Positions 1-9,000 of a DNA stretch of 64,000 nucleotides are shown in pieces. This DNA is from Acinetobacter sp. WCHAc010034 (GTDB lineage Bacteria > Pseudomonadota > Gammaproteobacteria > Pseudomonadales > Moraxellaceae). Each line of letters begins with the position of its first letter. Position 1 is the first letter of the stretch. The position numbers were made by a program, and so were the translations under genes. The notes beneath the pieces are model-generated. The model ran no database searches. It had not been told where the DNA came from and worked only from the letters and a program-made list of their open reading frames with translations. Location: positions 2,418,001-2,482,000 of the forward strand of contig NZ_CP032279.1 in the NCBI RefSeq assembly GCF_001696615.3, written 5' to 3'.

Positions 1-338
1 ACAAAGATGTGTTCCTTCCTACCGTTGGCAAGCGCGGCGCTGCGATCATTGAAGCGCGCGGCCTGTCTTCAGCTGCGTCTGCTGCAAACGCTGCCATTGA
101 CCACATGCGCGACTGGGCGCTTGGCACCAACGGCAAATGGGTAACAATGGGTATCCCTTCTGACGGCTCTTACGGCATTCCTGAAGGCGTGATGTTCGGT
201 TTCCCTGTAACAACTGAAAACGGCGAATACAAAATCGTTCAAGGCCTTGAAATCGACGAATTCAGCCGTGAGCGCATCAACTTCACGCTGAACGAGTTGG
301 AAGAAGAACGCGCAGCGATTGCTGACATGGTTAAATAA
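1..338 (+). CDS. mdh: Malate dehydrogenase, C-terminal part
   Basis: This is the 3' end of a gene cut by the window edge. The open frame runs in from base 3 (K-D-V-F-L-P-T-V-G...) with no start codon inside the window. It reads into the C-terminal catalytic/dimer domain of NAD-dependent malate dehydrogenase of the cytosolic type, with the typical [13 protein letters not shown] segment and the [12 protein letters not shown] strand. The enzyme interconverts malate and oxaloacetate in the TCA cycle. About 110 of roughly 330 residues are present. A strong terminator follows 25 bp after the stop, so this is the last gene of its transcript. Confidence 0.93.
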   Translation, partial: KDVFLPTVGKRGAAIIEARGLSSAASAANAAIDHMRDWALGTNGKWVTMGIPSDGSYGIPEGVMFGFPVTTENGEYKIVQGLEIDEFSRERINFTLNELEEERAAIADMVK

Positions 339-361
339 TTTAGTCTTTTCAGATTAAGTTG

Positions 362-392
362 AAAAAGCGCCCCATATTTGGGGCGCTTTTTT
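362..392 (+). terminator. Rho-independent terminator of mdh
   Basis: A perfect 10-bp stem (AAAGCGCCCC / GGGGCGCTTT) closes a 6-nt loop and is followed by a T run. Confidence 0.9.
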
Positions 393-534
393 ATGCCTGA
401 ATTTTTCATTTGCAGCCTGCCGCTGCCCAAGCTGAAGCTGAACAAAAAATAACATGCTGTGATGCAGGGACAGCTGACTTTTCATACGCTTCGGGCTAAT
501 TTAAAGGGAAGACTAAAGGCTTGAGGAGAATTCC

Positions 535-795
535 ATGTTTGACCAGCAGCCGACATTAGAGCTTTTATTTGAACAGCTGGGCCTCGACGCGGGCGTAGGC
601 GCAATCGACCGGTTCATAGAAACACACCAATTGACCATGGATATTCCTTTGCACAAAGCCGCATTCTGGTCGCAGGCGCAGCATGACTTCATTATCAGCC
701 ATTGGAAAAATGATGATGAATGGGCAATGGTGATAGATATCTTAAATGAGCAGCTGCATATGGAAAATCAGCTTTCCGGATCGTGCGATTTGTGA
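535..795 (+). CDS. DUF2789 family protein, copy 1
   Basis: An 86-residue cytosolic protein of the DUF2789 family, whose function is unknown. The family pattern is visible: an N-terminal LLFEQLGL helix, a central IETHQL segment, the AFWSQAQHDFI motif and a C-terminal DDEWAMVIDILNEQLHM helix. A GAGGAG ribosome site sits just upstream of the ATG. The next gene is a diverged copy of the same family, roughly half identical by eye, so the pair arose by tandem duplication. A terminator separates the two copies, so they are probably transcribed separately. Confidence 0.85.
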   Translation: MFDQQPTLELLFEQLGLDAGVGAIDRFIETHQLTMDIPLHKAAFWSQAQHDFIISHWKNDDEWAMVIDILNEQLHMENQLSGSCDL

Positions 796-812
796 ACACA
801 AATTGAAACAAC

Positions 813-840
813 AAACCTAGTTTTGCCGCTAGGTTTTTTT
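813..840 (+). terminator. Terminator after DUF2789 copy 1
   Basis: An 8-bp stem AAACCTAG / CTAGGTTT with an 8-nt loop is followed by a T run. Confidence 0.85.
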
Positions 841-900
841 AGCAATATCTTATAAGTTAATTTAATAATAAATGACAGATTAGTTGATAAGGAGGGCGTG

Positions 901-1158
901 ATGCTCAATCAGAATAAACCATCCTTAGCGTTGCTGTTTTCACAACTGGGGTTAGCCAACAGTCCGGCCGCCATTGAGCTGTATGTGCGCACGCATCAGC
1001 TTTCCGCTAGTCAGAACCTGCATGATGCGCCGTTCTGGAACAAGGCGCAGCGCGATTTCCTGATCAGCCATTTAGTGCAGGATGATGACTGGGCCATTTG
1101 GATTGACGAACTGAATCAGCAGCTGCATATGGATGCCTATAGGCTGCAGCCGGCCTGA
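901..1158 (+). CDS. DUF2789 family protein, copy 2
   Basis: An 85-residue DUF2789 protein paralogous to the gene just upstream. It shares LLFSQLGL, RTHQL, PFWNKAQRDFLISH and DDDWAIWIDELNQQLHM with copy 1. The ATG at 901 is preferred over the GTG at 898 because the ribosome site GGAGGG ends at 896, which leaves a usable spacing only for the ATG. Function unknown. A GC-rich hairpin (1283-1301) lies between this gene and the convergent rdgB. Confidence 0.83.
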   Translation: MLNQNKPSLALLFSQLGLANSPAAIELYVRTHQLSASQNLHDAPFWNKAQRDFLISHLVQDDDWAIWIDELNQQLHMDAYRLQPA

Positions 1159-1282
1159 ATCTGCAGCCTAAGCCTTACTTAATGCCGATTAAAGCTGGCC
1201 TAAACGAATTGGATCAAAGTTAATCAGCTTAAAGTGAAGAGGCGCTGCGGCTTTCAGAATACTTTTACTGCAAGGCCGCCAA

Positions 1283-1301
1283 GCGGGGGATGATCCCCCG
1301 C
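1283..1301. terminator. GC-rich hairpin between convergent genes
   Basis: A 7-bp stem GCGGGGG / CCCCCGC with a 5-nt loop lies downstream of both DUF2789 copy 2 and rdgB. It has no clear T tract on either strand, so it is a weak terminator candidate. Confidence 0.35.
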
Positions 1302-1327
1302 ATTAAGCCGCAGCTGGCATGCAGGGA

Positions 1328-1954
1328 TTACTGCGCCAGGCTGGCCTTAAACAGGCGCATGGCCTGGCCGCGGTGGCTGATTTCATTCTTTTCAGCTTTT
1401 GACAGCTCTGCGCTGGATGCATTCAGTTCAGGCAGCCAGAACAGCGGGTCGTAGCCAAAGCCATTTTCACCGCGCGCCGCTTCCAGAATTTCACCGGTCC
1501 AAATGCCTTGGAAAATCTGCGGCAGCGGGTCATCCGCATGCTGCACCAGCGCCAGCACGCAGACAAACATGCCCTCAACCGCTTCGCCGGCTTTGCGCAG
1601 CGGTTTCAGCTTCTGCAGCAGTTTTTCATTATTGGCGGCGTCATTGCCATGCTCGCCGGCAAAGCGCGCAGAGTAAATGCCCGGCGCGCCGCCCAGCAGC
1701 GGCACGCAGATCCCTGAATCATCGGCAATCGCAGGCTTGCCGGAAATCTTCGCCGCATGGCGGGCTTTAAGGATGGCGTTTTCAACAAAGCTCAGGCCGT
1801 CTTCAACCGCATCTTCAATATTCAGCTGGCCCTGCGGAACCACGTCTACAGGAAGGTTCAGCTCTGCAAACATTTTTTCAAATTCAGCAATTTTGCCTTT
1901 GTTGTTGCTGGCAAGAACCAGTGTGCCTTGGGATAGCCAATCTGCTGAAGACAT
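1328..1954 (-). CDS. rdgB: dITP/XTP pyrophosphatase (RdgB/HAM1 family)
   Basis: A 208-residue house-cleaning nucleotide pyrophosphatase that hydrolyses non-canonical purine triphosphates (ITP, dITP, XTP) to monophosphates, keeping them out of DNA and RNA. The family signatures are present in order: SNNKGK near residue 16 (phosphate binding), the metal-binding DDSG, the NNEKLL helix, GYDP and the C-terminal SHRG. The length is close to the usual 195-205 residues, with a slightly longer N-terminus. It is transcribed toward the DUF2789 genes. Confidence 0.95.
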   Translation of the reverse strand: MSSADWLSQGTLVLASNNKGKIAEFEKMFAELNLPVDVVPQGQLNIEDAVEDGLSFVENAILKARHAAKISGKPAIADDSGICVPLLGGAPGIYSARFAGEHGNDAANNEKLLQKLKPLRKAGEAVEGMFVCVLALVQHADDPLPQIFQGIWTGEILEAARGENGFGYDPLFWLPELNASSAELSKAEKNEISHRGQAMRLFKASLAQ

Positions 1955-2075
1955 GTTGATCGCCCTAAATGGAAAAAGTTGGCTTATTTTAGCTGATTTA
2001 GCGCTAAGTTAGGCTGGATAAGTTGTGCTTTAATGGCATAGCTGAGCATTATTTAGAACCGTAAGGCTGCTGTGC

Positions 2076-2654
2076 ATGCGTGTGAAAATAGAACAGGATT
2101 TTGATTATAAATATTTCATTGTTTCAACATTTAACCGGAAGATTGATGATGGCTATCAAGAGCTGGCGGATTTTCTGGCGCAGCATTTTTCAGAATGCTT
2201 TGATTTCGGCTTTTTTCTCAGCGATGCGGGCTGGCAGCAGGAGTCGCGCTTAGTCCATTATTTTAAGCTGTCTAAATAGAAGCAATATCAGGCGGTATTT
2301 TCTCAGGAGCAGATGGCGCAAAATGAAGCCTTGATCAGCCACCCGGCACAGGCGGGCCTGGTCAAATATTGCAGCCATTTCAGGCTGGAGCACGCCCAGA
2401 TTAAGTCAGCGCTTGAGCTGAATGCAAGTCAGACTCATGGCCGCAGTTTCCTGTATTTGCAAAGAAAAGCAAGCAATACAGCTGAATTTCCAGATGCCTT
2501 GACATTGTTTCAGCTCAGCGGAGCAGCTGGGCAGTATGACATTGACTGGAACAGTCTGGAGAATGCGCTGAAAACCCGGCAGATTTTTCCGCTGCAGAAA
2601 TGGCAGGGCTGCGGTGAGCTTTCAATCAGGCTGAGCAATGCGGCTGAAACTTAA
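2076..2654 (+). pseudogene. Unrecognised gene interrupted by an in-frame TAG
   Basis: Two open segments lie in exactly the same frame and are separated only by a TAG at 2277-2279. The first encodes 67 residues (2076-2279). The second stays open from 2280 to the stop at 2652-2654, with its first ATG at 2313. Read through, they would make one protein of about 191 residues plus the stop position. The stretch between the TAG and that ATG (KQYQAVFSQEQ) looks like ordinary coding sequence, which argues for one gene with a nonsense mutation rather than two small genes. I do not recognise the family. There is no signal peptide or membrane segment. A sequencing error or suppression at TAG cannot be excluded. 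Confidence 0.6.
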
Positions 2655-2669
2655 ACTTCGGCAATAAAA

Positions 2670-2687
2670 AAGCGCCTTGCGGCGCTT
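2670..2687. terminator. Bidirectional terminator
   Basis: The stem AAGCGCC / GGCGCTT with a TTGC loop has an A run on its left side. It therefore gives a T run on the minus strand, serving the sel1 gene, and also sits after the interrupted plus-strand gene. Confidence 0.75.
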
Positions 2688-2705
2688 GTTTCAGTTTGGC
2701 GCAAA

Positions 2706-3296
2706 TTACTGCGCCTGAATCCACTGGTCAGCGCGGTCACGCGCCTGGCGGATCTGGTCTTGCGTCAGGTTGGCGGCCAAAGCGGTTTTCTTGCCTTCAG
2801 ACAGGGTAATCACTTTATTGTCGAGCATGCCGTCACGGGTTGACAGCTCATACCACTGGTATGCGCCGACATAGTTTTTCTTCTGCTCTTCCATCATCGC
2901 CAGGTTAAAGCTGGCGCGGTTGTCGCCGCGGCTGGCCGCTTTCTCAAAATACTGGCGTGCCAGCACAACATCTTTTTTGGTGCCAATGCCGTCAGCCAGC
3001 ATGCGGCCCACGTTCAGCTGCGCTGCGGAAAGGCCCTGATCGGCAGCGGCTTTAAACCATGCAAAGGCCTGGCGTTCGTCCTTGCCGACATCTTTGCCGT
3101 ACTGGTATTTTGTCCCAAGGTAGAATTGCGCGCCGGCCTGTCCGGCTTTGGCGGCCTTGGCCAGGCTGTTGATATCCATGACGGAATACTGCGCTGCCTG
3201 GCTTGCAACAGAAGGCGCCGGAGCAACATAGTCTGCATGGGTCTGAATGCTGAAAAGCCCGGCAAGCAGCGTCGTGCTTAATAATAGTTTTTTCAT
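2706..3296 (-). CDS. Exported Sel1-repeat protein
   Basis: A 196-residue protein with an N-terminal signal peptide (MKKLLLSTTLLAGLFSIQTHA, probable cleavage after residue 21), followed by Sel1-like (TPR-related) repeats: a GAQFYLGTKYQYG / DERQAFAWFKAAADQG unit, an AAQLNVGRMLADG unit and an RASFNLAMMEEQ unit. Sel1 repeats mediate protein-protein contact. No catalytic motif is visible. Its ATG overlaps the metW stop as ATGA, so it is translationally coupled to metX-metW, although a periplasmic repeat protein has no obvious role in methionine synthesis. Confidence 0.85.
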   Translation of the reverse strand: MKKLLLSTTLLAGLFSIQTHADYVAPAPSVASQAAQYSVMDINSLAKAAKAGQAGAQFYLGTKYQYGKDVGKDERQAFAWFKAAADQGLSAAQLNVGRMLADGIGTKKDVVLARQYFEKAASRGDNRASFNLAMMEEQKKNYVGAYQWYELSTRDGMLDNKVITLSEGKKTALAANLTQDQIRQARDRADQWIQAQ

Positions 3297-3886
3297 AGAG
3301 CGCTCACTCGATAAATTGCGACTTCACCAAACAGATTCGGGATATGTTTACTGAGTAAACTGCCTTGCTGATCCCCATTCACGGCAAGCCGGTTAATGAT
3401 ACGGATGCTGTTCTCTGCGCACAGCGCTTCGAAGTCGCGGAAAGTACATAAATGAATATTTGGAGTGTTATACCACATATACGGCAAAGCTTCTGAAACA
3501 GGCATCATTCCCTTTAAGGCCAGGAAAGAGCGGGTCTTCCAATGCGCAAAGTTCGGAAATGTAATAATCGCCTGCTTGCCTACGCGCACCATGTCGCGCA
3601 GTAGGGCATCGGGCGCGTCTACCGCCTGCAGCGCTTGCGCCATCACCACATAGTCAAAAGACTGGTCGGCGAAACGGCTTAAACCCAAATTCAAGTCCTG
3701 CTGAATAATATTTAACCCGCGGCTGACCGCAATTGCAATCTTTTCCTGATCAATTTCCAAGCCGTAGGCGCGGATATTGTGCTTTTTGCTCATATGCGCC
3801 AGCAGTTCGCCGTCGCCGCAGCCTAAGTCCAGCACCTTGGAATCCGGCTTAATCCATGTTTCAGCTAGCTGATGATCGATACGCAT
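3293..3886 (-). CDS. metW: MetW, methionine biosynthesis methyltransferase-like protein
   Basis: A 197-residue protein with a class I SAM-binding fold. Motif I is the VLDLGCGDGELL segment near residue 20, followed by GLEID, QDLN and the YVVMAQALQ strand. MetW is encoded next to MetX in many Proteobacteria, and in reported cases it helps homoserine acylation by MetX. Its ATG overlaps the metX TAA by one base (TAATG), and its stop overlaps the following sel1 start. This marks a three-gene translationally coupled unit. Confidence 0.95.
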   Translation of the reverse strand: MRIDHQLAETWIKPDSKVLDLGCGDGELLAHMSKKHNIRAYGLEIDQEKIAIAVSRGLNIIQQDLNLGLSRFADQSFDYVVMAQALQAVDAPDALLRDMVRVGKQAIITFPNFAHWKTRSFLALKGMMPVSEALPYMWYNTPNIHLCTFRDFEALCAENSIRIINRLAVNGDQQGSLLSKHIPNLFGEVAIYRVSAL

Positions 3887-5046
3887 TACACAGCCTCCGC
3901 AGATGTCGCTTTCAGGTGCTCTTCGCCGCCTAAAAATGCGCGTAATGTTTTGACATATAAAGGAATAGGGAAGAGGAACGAATCATGCCCCTGTTCCGCG
4001 TCAATGTCCAGATAGCTGACCGGCTTATGGCTGCTGATCAGGGCGTCGACAATCTCCTGAGAGCGCTGCGGGCTGAAGCGCCAGTCGGTGGTAAATGAAA
4101 CCACCAAGAACTGGCATTTTGTATTTTCCATCGCTTTTTTCAATGACAGCTCATACTCGCGAGACGGGTCAAAGTAGTCCAAAGCTTTGGTCATAATCAA
4201 ATAGGTATTGGCGTCAAAATTCCGGCTGAACTGCTCGCCCTGATAGCGCAGGTAGCTTTCGACCTGAAATTCCACATCAAAGCCGTACATGAACTTGCCG
4301 GATTTCAGGTCGCGGCCGAATTTCTGCTTCATGGCTTCTTCGGACAGGTAGGTGATGTGGCCGACCATGCGCGCCAGAATCAGCCCGCGCTTCGGATAGC
4401 TGTCATTTTCCAGATAGCGCCCATTGTGGAAGTCCGGATCGGACAGGATTGACTGGCGCGCTACTTCGTTGAAGGCGATATTCTGCGCCGAGAGTTTCGG
4501 CGCGCTGGCGATAATCACGCATTTCTGCAGGCGATCAGGATAATCCACCGACCACTGCAGCGCCTGCATGCCGCCCAAAGAGCCGCCGATCACCGCATAC
4601 CACTGCGCAATGCCCATGCGGTCAGACAGCATGGCTTGGGTTTTGACCCAGTCGCGCACGGTGACCAGCGGGAAATCCGGACCGTAGGGGCGGTTGTCAT
4701 TTTCAGGGTTGGGCGATGTCGGGCCGGTTGAACCGCTGCAGCCGCCGATATTATTCAGGGAAACCACAAAGAATTTAGAGGTGTCAATCGCCTTGCCCGG
4801 GCCTATGCAGGCGTCCCACCAGCCGGGTTTCTTGTCATCCTGATGATGGTAGCCAGCTGCGTGATGATGTCCGGAGAGGGCATGGCAGATCAGGATGGCA
4901 TTCGACTTATCGGCATTCAGCTCGCCGTAAGTTTCCACCATGAGTTCAAAGCGCGGAAGGATCCGGTCGCATTCGAGCGCTAGCGGCTCTTCAAAAGAAA
5001 ACTTTTGCGGGGCAGCTAAGCCCACTGAATCAGCTGGAAAAGACAC
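3886..5046 (-). CDS. metX: Homoserine O-succinyltransferase (MetX family)
   Basis: A 386-residue alpha/beta-hydrolase-fold acyltransferase that activates homoserine in the first committed step of methionine synthesis. The catalytic triad is visible: the nucleophile Ser156 in GGSLGG, Asp321 in TTDW and His354 in GHDSF. Acinetobacter MetX proteins are generally annotated as using succinyl-CoA (METXS), but the acyl donor cannot be decided from the residues read here. The start is a GTG at 5046 with an AAGG ribosome site about 10 nt upstream; the product then begins [10 protein letters not shown], as in Acinetobacter homologues. A terminator-like hairpin separates it from leuA. Confidence 0.94.
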   Translation of the reverse strand: MSFPADSVGLAAPQKFSFEEPLALECDRILPRFELMVETYGELNADKSNAILICHALSGHHHAAGYHHQDDKKPGWWDACIGPGKAIDTSKFFVVSLNNIGGCSGSTGPTSPNPENDNRPYGPDFPLVTVRDWVKTQAMLSDRMGIAQWYAVIGGSLGGMQALQWSVDYPDRLQKCVIIASAPKLSAQNIAFNEVARQSILSDPDFHNGRYLENDSYPKRGLILARMVGHITYLSEEAMKQKFGRDLKSGKFMYGFDVEFQVESYLRYQGEQFSRNFDANTYLIMTKALDYFDPSREYELSLKKAMENTKCQFLVVSFTTDWRFSPQRSQEIVDALISSHKPVSYLDIDAEQGHDSFLFPIPLYVKTLRAFLGGEEHLKATSAEAV

Positions 5047-5085
5047 AGGAAATATTCGCCTTAACTCTTTGGGATCAATAAATAA

Positions 5086-5110
5086 AAGGATACCACTTGT
5101 GGGTATCCTT
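5086..5110 (-). terminator. Terminator after leuA
   Basis: The perfect 9-bp stem AAGGATACC / GGTATCCTT with a 7-nt loop is followed on the minus strand by TTTTATT. It lies between the leuA stop and the metX start, so metX probably has its own promoter or depends on readthrough. Confidence 0.75.
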
Positions 5111-5147
5111 CTAAAGTCATTTTCATGCTATGAATTATTGCTAATTC

Positions 5148-6845
5148 TTATACTGCGGCTGCAATCACCTGCTCGGTGCTGAGCACGCCCTGCTCAATCA
5201 GGCGGTTGGTGCTGGCAATAATCGCCTCAATTGAAGAGGTCACAATGTTGTCATGCACGCCGGCGCCGAATGCGGATTTGCCTGTGCCTTTGACCTGCAG
5301 CTCAATCAGCGCCAATGCTTTGGCATGCGCGCCGGAACTGATGCCGCGCTCTTCATAGTTCAGGACATCAATCGGCAGCTGCAGGGCATTCAGGATGGCG
5401 GAAATCGGGCCGTTGCCTTCGCCGCGCAAACGCTGGATTTCGCCGTTGACTTGAATATCCAGCTCAATCACCTGATTGCCGTTTTCATCGGAAAGGCGGT
5501 AATTCTGCGCTGAATAGTGCGCATCTTTGGCGGCTACATAGGTTTCCTTGAACAGTTTCCAGATTTCCTGCGCGGAAATTTCAGTGCCTTGCTCATCGGT
5601 GCGCTGCTGCACCACTTGGGAAAATTCAATCTGCAGGCGGCGCGGCAGTACAACGTTGTAGTTGGATTCCAGCAAATAGGTAATTCCGCCTTTGCCGGAC
5701 TGCGAATTGACGCGGATCACGGCGTCATAGTCGCGGCCCAAGTCTTTCGGGTCAATCGGCAAGTACGGCATGTCCCAGATTTCCTGATTTTTCTGGAACT
5801 CAAAGCCTTTTTTGATCGCATCCTGATGCGAGCCGGAGAATGCGGTGAACACCAGGTCGCCGGCATAAGGATGGCGCGGGTGCACCGGCAAGCCTGTGCA
5901 TTCTTCAACGGTGGCGATAATTTCGTTAATGTTGGAGAAGTCCAGATTTGGCGCAACGCCCTGAGTGTACATATTCAAGGCGATGGCCGCTACATCCACG
6001 TTGCCGGTGCGCTCGCCGTTGCCGAAGACGCAGCCTTCCACGCGGTCAGCGCCGGCCATGATCGCCAATTCAGAAGCCGCGATGCCGCAGCCGCGGTCAT
6101 TGTGGCAGTGCACGGAAATAATCACGCCGTCACGGCGCGCAATGTTGCGGTGCATCCATTCAATCTGGTCGGCATATACATTCGGGCCCGAAACTTCGAC
6201 TGTGGCAGGCAAGTTCAAAATGACTTTGTTTTCCGGAGAGGCTTCCCAGATTTCAGTCACCGCGTCGCAGACATCTTTCGCCACTTCCAGTTCGGTTGCG
6301 GTGAAGCATTCCGGGCTGTACTGGAAGATCCATTCAGTTTCAGGGCTTTTGGCTGCGTATTCTTTGACTTTTTCAGCCGCATTGATGGCCAGTTGCTTTG
6401 CGCCGGCGATATCCACATTCAAGACTTTTTGGCGGAAAGTCGGTGAATTTGAGTTGTAGATGTGCACGATAGCGCGCTTCGCGCCCTGCAAAGACTCAAA
6501 GGTGCGCTGAATCAAGTGGTCGCGCGCCTGCACCAGAACTTCAATATAGACGTCATCCGGGATATGATTTTCTTCAATCAATTTGCGGGTGAAGTCAAAG
6601 TCAATCTGCGATGCGGAAGGGAAGCCGATTTCAATATGCTTGAAGCCGATTTTCACCAGCATCTGGAACATCTTGAATTTCTGCTCCATGTTCATCGGCT
6701 CAAAAATCGCCTGGTTGCCGTCACGAAGGTCGGTGCTCATCCAGATTGGCGCTTGGGTAATTTCGTTATTTGGCCACTGGCGGTCAGGTAAGTCGACGCG
6801 CTGGTACATGCGGCGGTATTTTTTGCTTGGATCAGCCAACATCAT
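5148..6845 (-). CDS. leuA: 2-isopropylmalate synthase
   Basis: A 565-residue type-2 LeuA that condenses acetyl-CoA with 2-oxoisovalerate, the first step specific to leucine synthesis. The N-terminal TIM-barrel domain carries [10 protein letters not shown] (metal-binding Asp) and the SVHCHND metal-ligand HxH. The C-terminal third is the LeuA allosteric (leucine feedback) domain, with the [16 protein letters not shown] segment. A clear AAGGAG ribosome site lies 7 nt before the first of two adjacent ATGs. I saw no leucine-rich leader peptide in the upstream 260 bp, so control by attenuation is not evident. Confidence 0.96.
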   Translation of the reverse strand: MMLADPSKKYRRMYQRVDLPDRQWPNNEITQAPIWMSTDLRDGNQAIFEPMNMEQKFKMFQMLVKIGFKHIEIGFPSASQIDFDFTRKLIEENHIPDDVYIEVLVQARDHLIQRTFESLQGAKRAIVHIYNSNSPTFRQKVLNVDIAGAKQLAINAAEKVKEYAAKSPETEWIFQYSPECFTATELEVAKDVCDAVTEIWEASPENKVILNLPATVEVSGPNVYADQIEWMHRNIARRDGVIISVHCHNDRGCGIAASELAIMAGADRVEGCVFGNGERTGNVDVAAIALNMYTQGVAPNLDFSNINEIIATVEECTGLPVHPRHPYAGDLVFTAFSGSHQDAIKKGFEFQKNQEIWDMPYLPIDPKDLGRDYDAVIRVNSQSGKGGITYLLESNYNVVLPRRLQIEFSQVVQQRTDEQGTEISAQEIWKLFKETYVAAKDAHYSAQNYRLSDENGNQVIELDIQVNGEIQRLRGEGNGPISAILNALQLPIDVLNYEERGISSGAHAKALALIELQVKGTGKSAFGAGVHDNIVTSSIEAIIASTNRLIEQGVLSTEQVIAAAV

Positions 6846-7113
6846 GAGGGAACTCCTTGTGCAGCGCTGCCTGCTCGGGTCTTGGATAAAGGCAAGCGCG
6901 CTGCTGATATAGATTGTGTCTATTGTATCAATTTACAAGCATCTATCCGGAGGCCTTAGTCTAAAGCATTAAAAACCTTGATGGATTTTAGATGCCTGGC
7001 TGTACCGCAGGTCTTGCAAATCTATAACTGAATCTTAATGCACTTATTCCGGAAATATTTTCCTATTTTTGCGCCGGCTTTTTGATTGGGGAAAATCTTT
7101 TCCTGCAATTTGC

Positions 7114-8217
7114 CTATTTTTGAAAAATATATTCTTCTGTGATGTCATTCAGCGCAGCAGTTCCCATTAATGCCATGGTTATCTCAAATTCTTCTTTCAG
7201 GATTTTAACCACATGCGCCACCCCTAAAGCGCCTGCGCAGGCCAGGCCGTAAATATACGGGCGGCCGATCAGAACCGCGGATGCGCCAAGGGCGATGGCT
7301 TTAAAGACATCGGAACCGCGCCGGACGCCGCCGTCATACAGCAGCGGAAAATCCGCCGGCACGGCTTTCCTGATCAGCTGCAGCGCAGTCAGCGGGGGAA
7401 TGCCGGTGTCCAGAACCCGGCCGCCGTGATTGGAAACAATCAAGCCCCGCACGCCGTGCTGAATGGCCAGCCGGGCATCCAGCGGATGCAGCACGCCTTT
7501 CAGGATCACGGGCAGGGAAGTTTGCTGCGCAATCCAGGCGATGTCGTCCCAGGTTGGCGCAATTTTCATCAGGCCGTTGAAGACCGGATGATCGCCGGCC
7601 TTAAGCTCGGGCAGCGGAATATGCGCGGGGGTATGCGGGTGCTGCATGCCGGCCGGCAGCTGGAAAAATACCCGGCGTTCGCGGTCGCGGATGCCGGTAT
7701 GCGGGGAATCCACGGTAATCACGATGGCTTTAAAGTTCTGCTGTTCGGCCAGCTTCACCAAGGCTAAGGATTTTTCACGCCCGCCTTGCCAGTACAGCTG
7801 GAACCATTTGTAAGGGTTTTCCCGCTTCAGCGCGCGCATGTCGGTATTGCTGAAGGTGCTCAAAATCATATTGCTGCCCAGCACTTCGGCCGCCAGCGCC
7901 GAAGCCGCTTCGGCTTCAGGATGGAACTGCTGCTGGTGGCCAATCGGCGCCAGAAAGATCGGGTGCGGGAATTTCTGCCCGAAAATTTCGCATTCAGTGC
8001 TGCCGTGCGTCAGGTCTTTCAGCATGCGCGGCAGCAGCTGAATGTGCGCAAACTGCGCCAGATTGCTGCGCACGCTGATTTCATCCATAGACCCGCCCTG
8101 CAGGTATTGCCAGACCATATCGGGCAGGTGCTTCCGCGCCTGCTGCTCATAATCGGCGATGGTTTGCAGGTGGGGCGGGATCTGGGCCAGCGGCGGCAGC
8201 GGGAAGTTCTGGCTCAT
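7114..8217 (-). CDS. FMN-dependent alpha-hydroxy-acid oxidase/dehydrogenase
   Basis: A 367-residue TIM-barrel flavoprotein of the LldD/glycolate oxidase/lactate oxidase family, which oxidises L-2-hydroxy acids. Visible family features are APIG near the N-terminus, the FQLYWQ strand, VDSPHTGIRDRERR, KGVLHPLDA (FMN-phosphate Lys), the active-site His in SNHGGR and the DGGVRRGSDVFKAIALGA phosphate-binding loop. The start at 8217 is chosen because its ATG overlaps the piuC stop as ATGA; an ATG four codons upstream lies inside piuC. Substrate unknown. Its coupling to piuC suggests iron-responsive expression. Confidence 0.88.
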   Translation of the reverse strand: MSQNFPLPPLAQIPPHLQTIADYEQQARKHLPDMVWQYLQGGSMDEISVRSNLAQFAHIQLLPRMLKDLTHGSTECEIFGQKFPHPIFLAPIGHQQQFHPEAEAASALAAEVLGSNMILSTFSNTDMRALKRENPYKWFQLYWQGGREKSLALVKLAEQQNFKAIVITVDSPHTGIRDRERRVFFQLPAGMQHPHTPAHIPLPELKAGDHPVFNGLMKIAPTWDDIAWIAQQTSLPVILKGVLHPLDARLAIQHGVRGLIVSNHGGRVLDTGIPPLTALQLIRKAVPADFPLLYDGGVRRGSDVFKAIALGASAVLIGRPYIYGLACAGALGVAHVVKILKEEFEITMALMGTAALNDITEEYIFQK

Positions 8218-8897
8218 AGCTCGGCCCACTGGCGCAGCAGGTTATGGTAATGGCTGGTTAAATTCACCGTTTCTTCGCAATCGCCTAATTTCTGGCGCAA
8301 ATTAATAATAGTCATATCCAGGTTAAACAGCATGGAGCGCTGCCAGTCATCTTTGACCATGCTTTGCACCCAGGTGAAGGCGGCGATGCGCGCGCCTTGC
8401 GTCACTGGCTCCACCCGGTGCAGGCTGGTGGCCGGATAGACAACGGCATCGCCGGCATCCAGCTTGACTTCATGCGCGCCATAGGTGTCTTCAATAATCA
8501 GCTCGCCGCCGGCGTATTCATCCGGCTCCGACAGGAAAATAGTCATGGATACATCGGTTCTGACGGCTTGGTTTTTGCCCGCCATATAGTGAATGGCGTT
8601 GTCCACATGATTGCCGTAGTGGCCGCTGTCCTGATAGCAGTTGAACATCGGCGCCAATATCTCTTTCGGCAGCGCGAATGACTGCATCAGCGGGGCATGC
8701 TTGATCTGCTGGCAGACAAACTGGCTGAGCTGCTGATACAGCTCGCTGCCGGCATCAATCTGCAGGTTGTTTTTAATCTGCTGCGCCTGCCCGCCTGCGG
8801 TCGATTTCCCGGATAGCCATTGATTGTCCTGCTCCATCGCTTGGCGGATGGACTGGACTTGCTGTTTGGTCAGGAGTTCTGGAATATGCAGGATCAT
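8214..8897 (-). CDS. piuC: PKHD-type Fe(II)/2-oxoglutarate hydroxylase PiuC
   Basis: A 227-residue 2-oxoglutarate and Fe(II)-dependent dioxygenase of the PiuC/YbiX family. The iron ligands of the HxD...H triad can be read as His and Asp in NHVDNAI and the distal His in SLHRVEP, followed by an Arg in GARIAAF that would bind 2-oxoglutarate. The family is regularly found beside Fiu/PiuA-type siderophore receptors, as here. Its substrate is not firmly established. It ends in an ATGA overlap with the flavoprotein gene and starts about 100 bp after the receptor stop, so the three genes probably form one Fur-controlled unit. Confidence 0.92.
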   Translation of the reverse strand: MILHIPELLTKQQVQSIRQAMEQDNQWLSGKSTAGGQAQQIKNNLQIDAGSELYQQLSQFVCQQIKHAPLMQSFALPKEILAPMFNCYQDSGHYGNHVDNAIHYMAGKNQAVRTDVSMTIFLSEPDEYAGGELIIEDTYGAHEVKLDAGDAVVYPATSLHRVEPVTQGARIAAFTWVQSMVKDDWQRSMLFNLDMTIINLRQKLGDCEETVNLTSHYHNLLRQWAEL

Positions 8898-8945
8898 GGC
8901 TTAAATACTCGGCGAACAAAAAATGCAGCGCGCTTTAATGCAAAG

Positions 8946-8977
8946 AAGGTAATGCGCTTAACATAGCACATTACCTT
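8946..8977 (-). other. Stem-loop between receptor gene and piuC
   Basis: The arms AAGGTAATG and CATTACCTT (perfect 9 bp) enclose 14 nt and sit between the receptor stop and the piuC start. No T tract follows on the minus strand. It may attenuate or process the receptor-piuC transcript rather than end it. Confidence 0.45.
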
Positions 8978-9000
8978 GCTGGGGATTTTTAAAAAACAGC

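Noticed and set aside
1166..1250. TTAATGCCGATTAAAG, resembling the repeat-family left end
   Set aside because: There is no hairpin, no T tract and no right end, and the match is too short.
5517..6446. Long plus-strand open frame (309 codons) inside leuA
   Set aside because: It is antisense to a certain gene, lacks a ribosome site, and has the His/Arg/Ala-rich composition typical of mirror frames in this codon usage.
6846..7113. Possible leucine leader peptide or attenuator before leuA
   Set aside because: No short leucine-rich frame and no terminator-antiterminator pair was found by eye.
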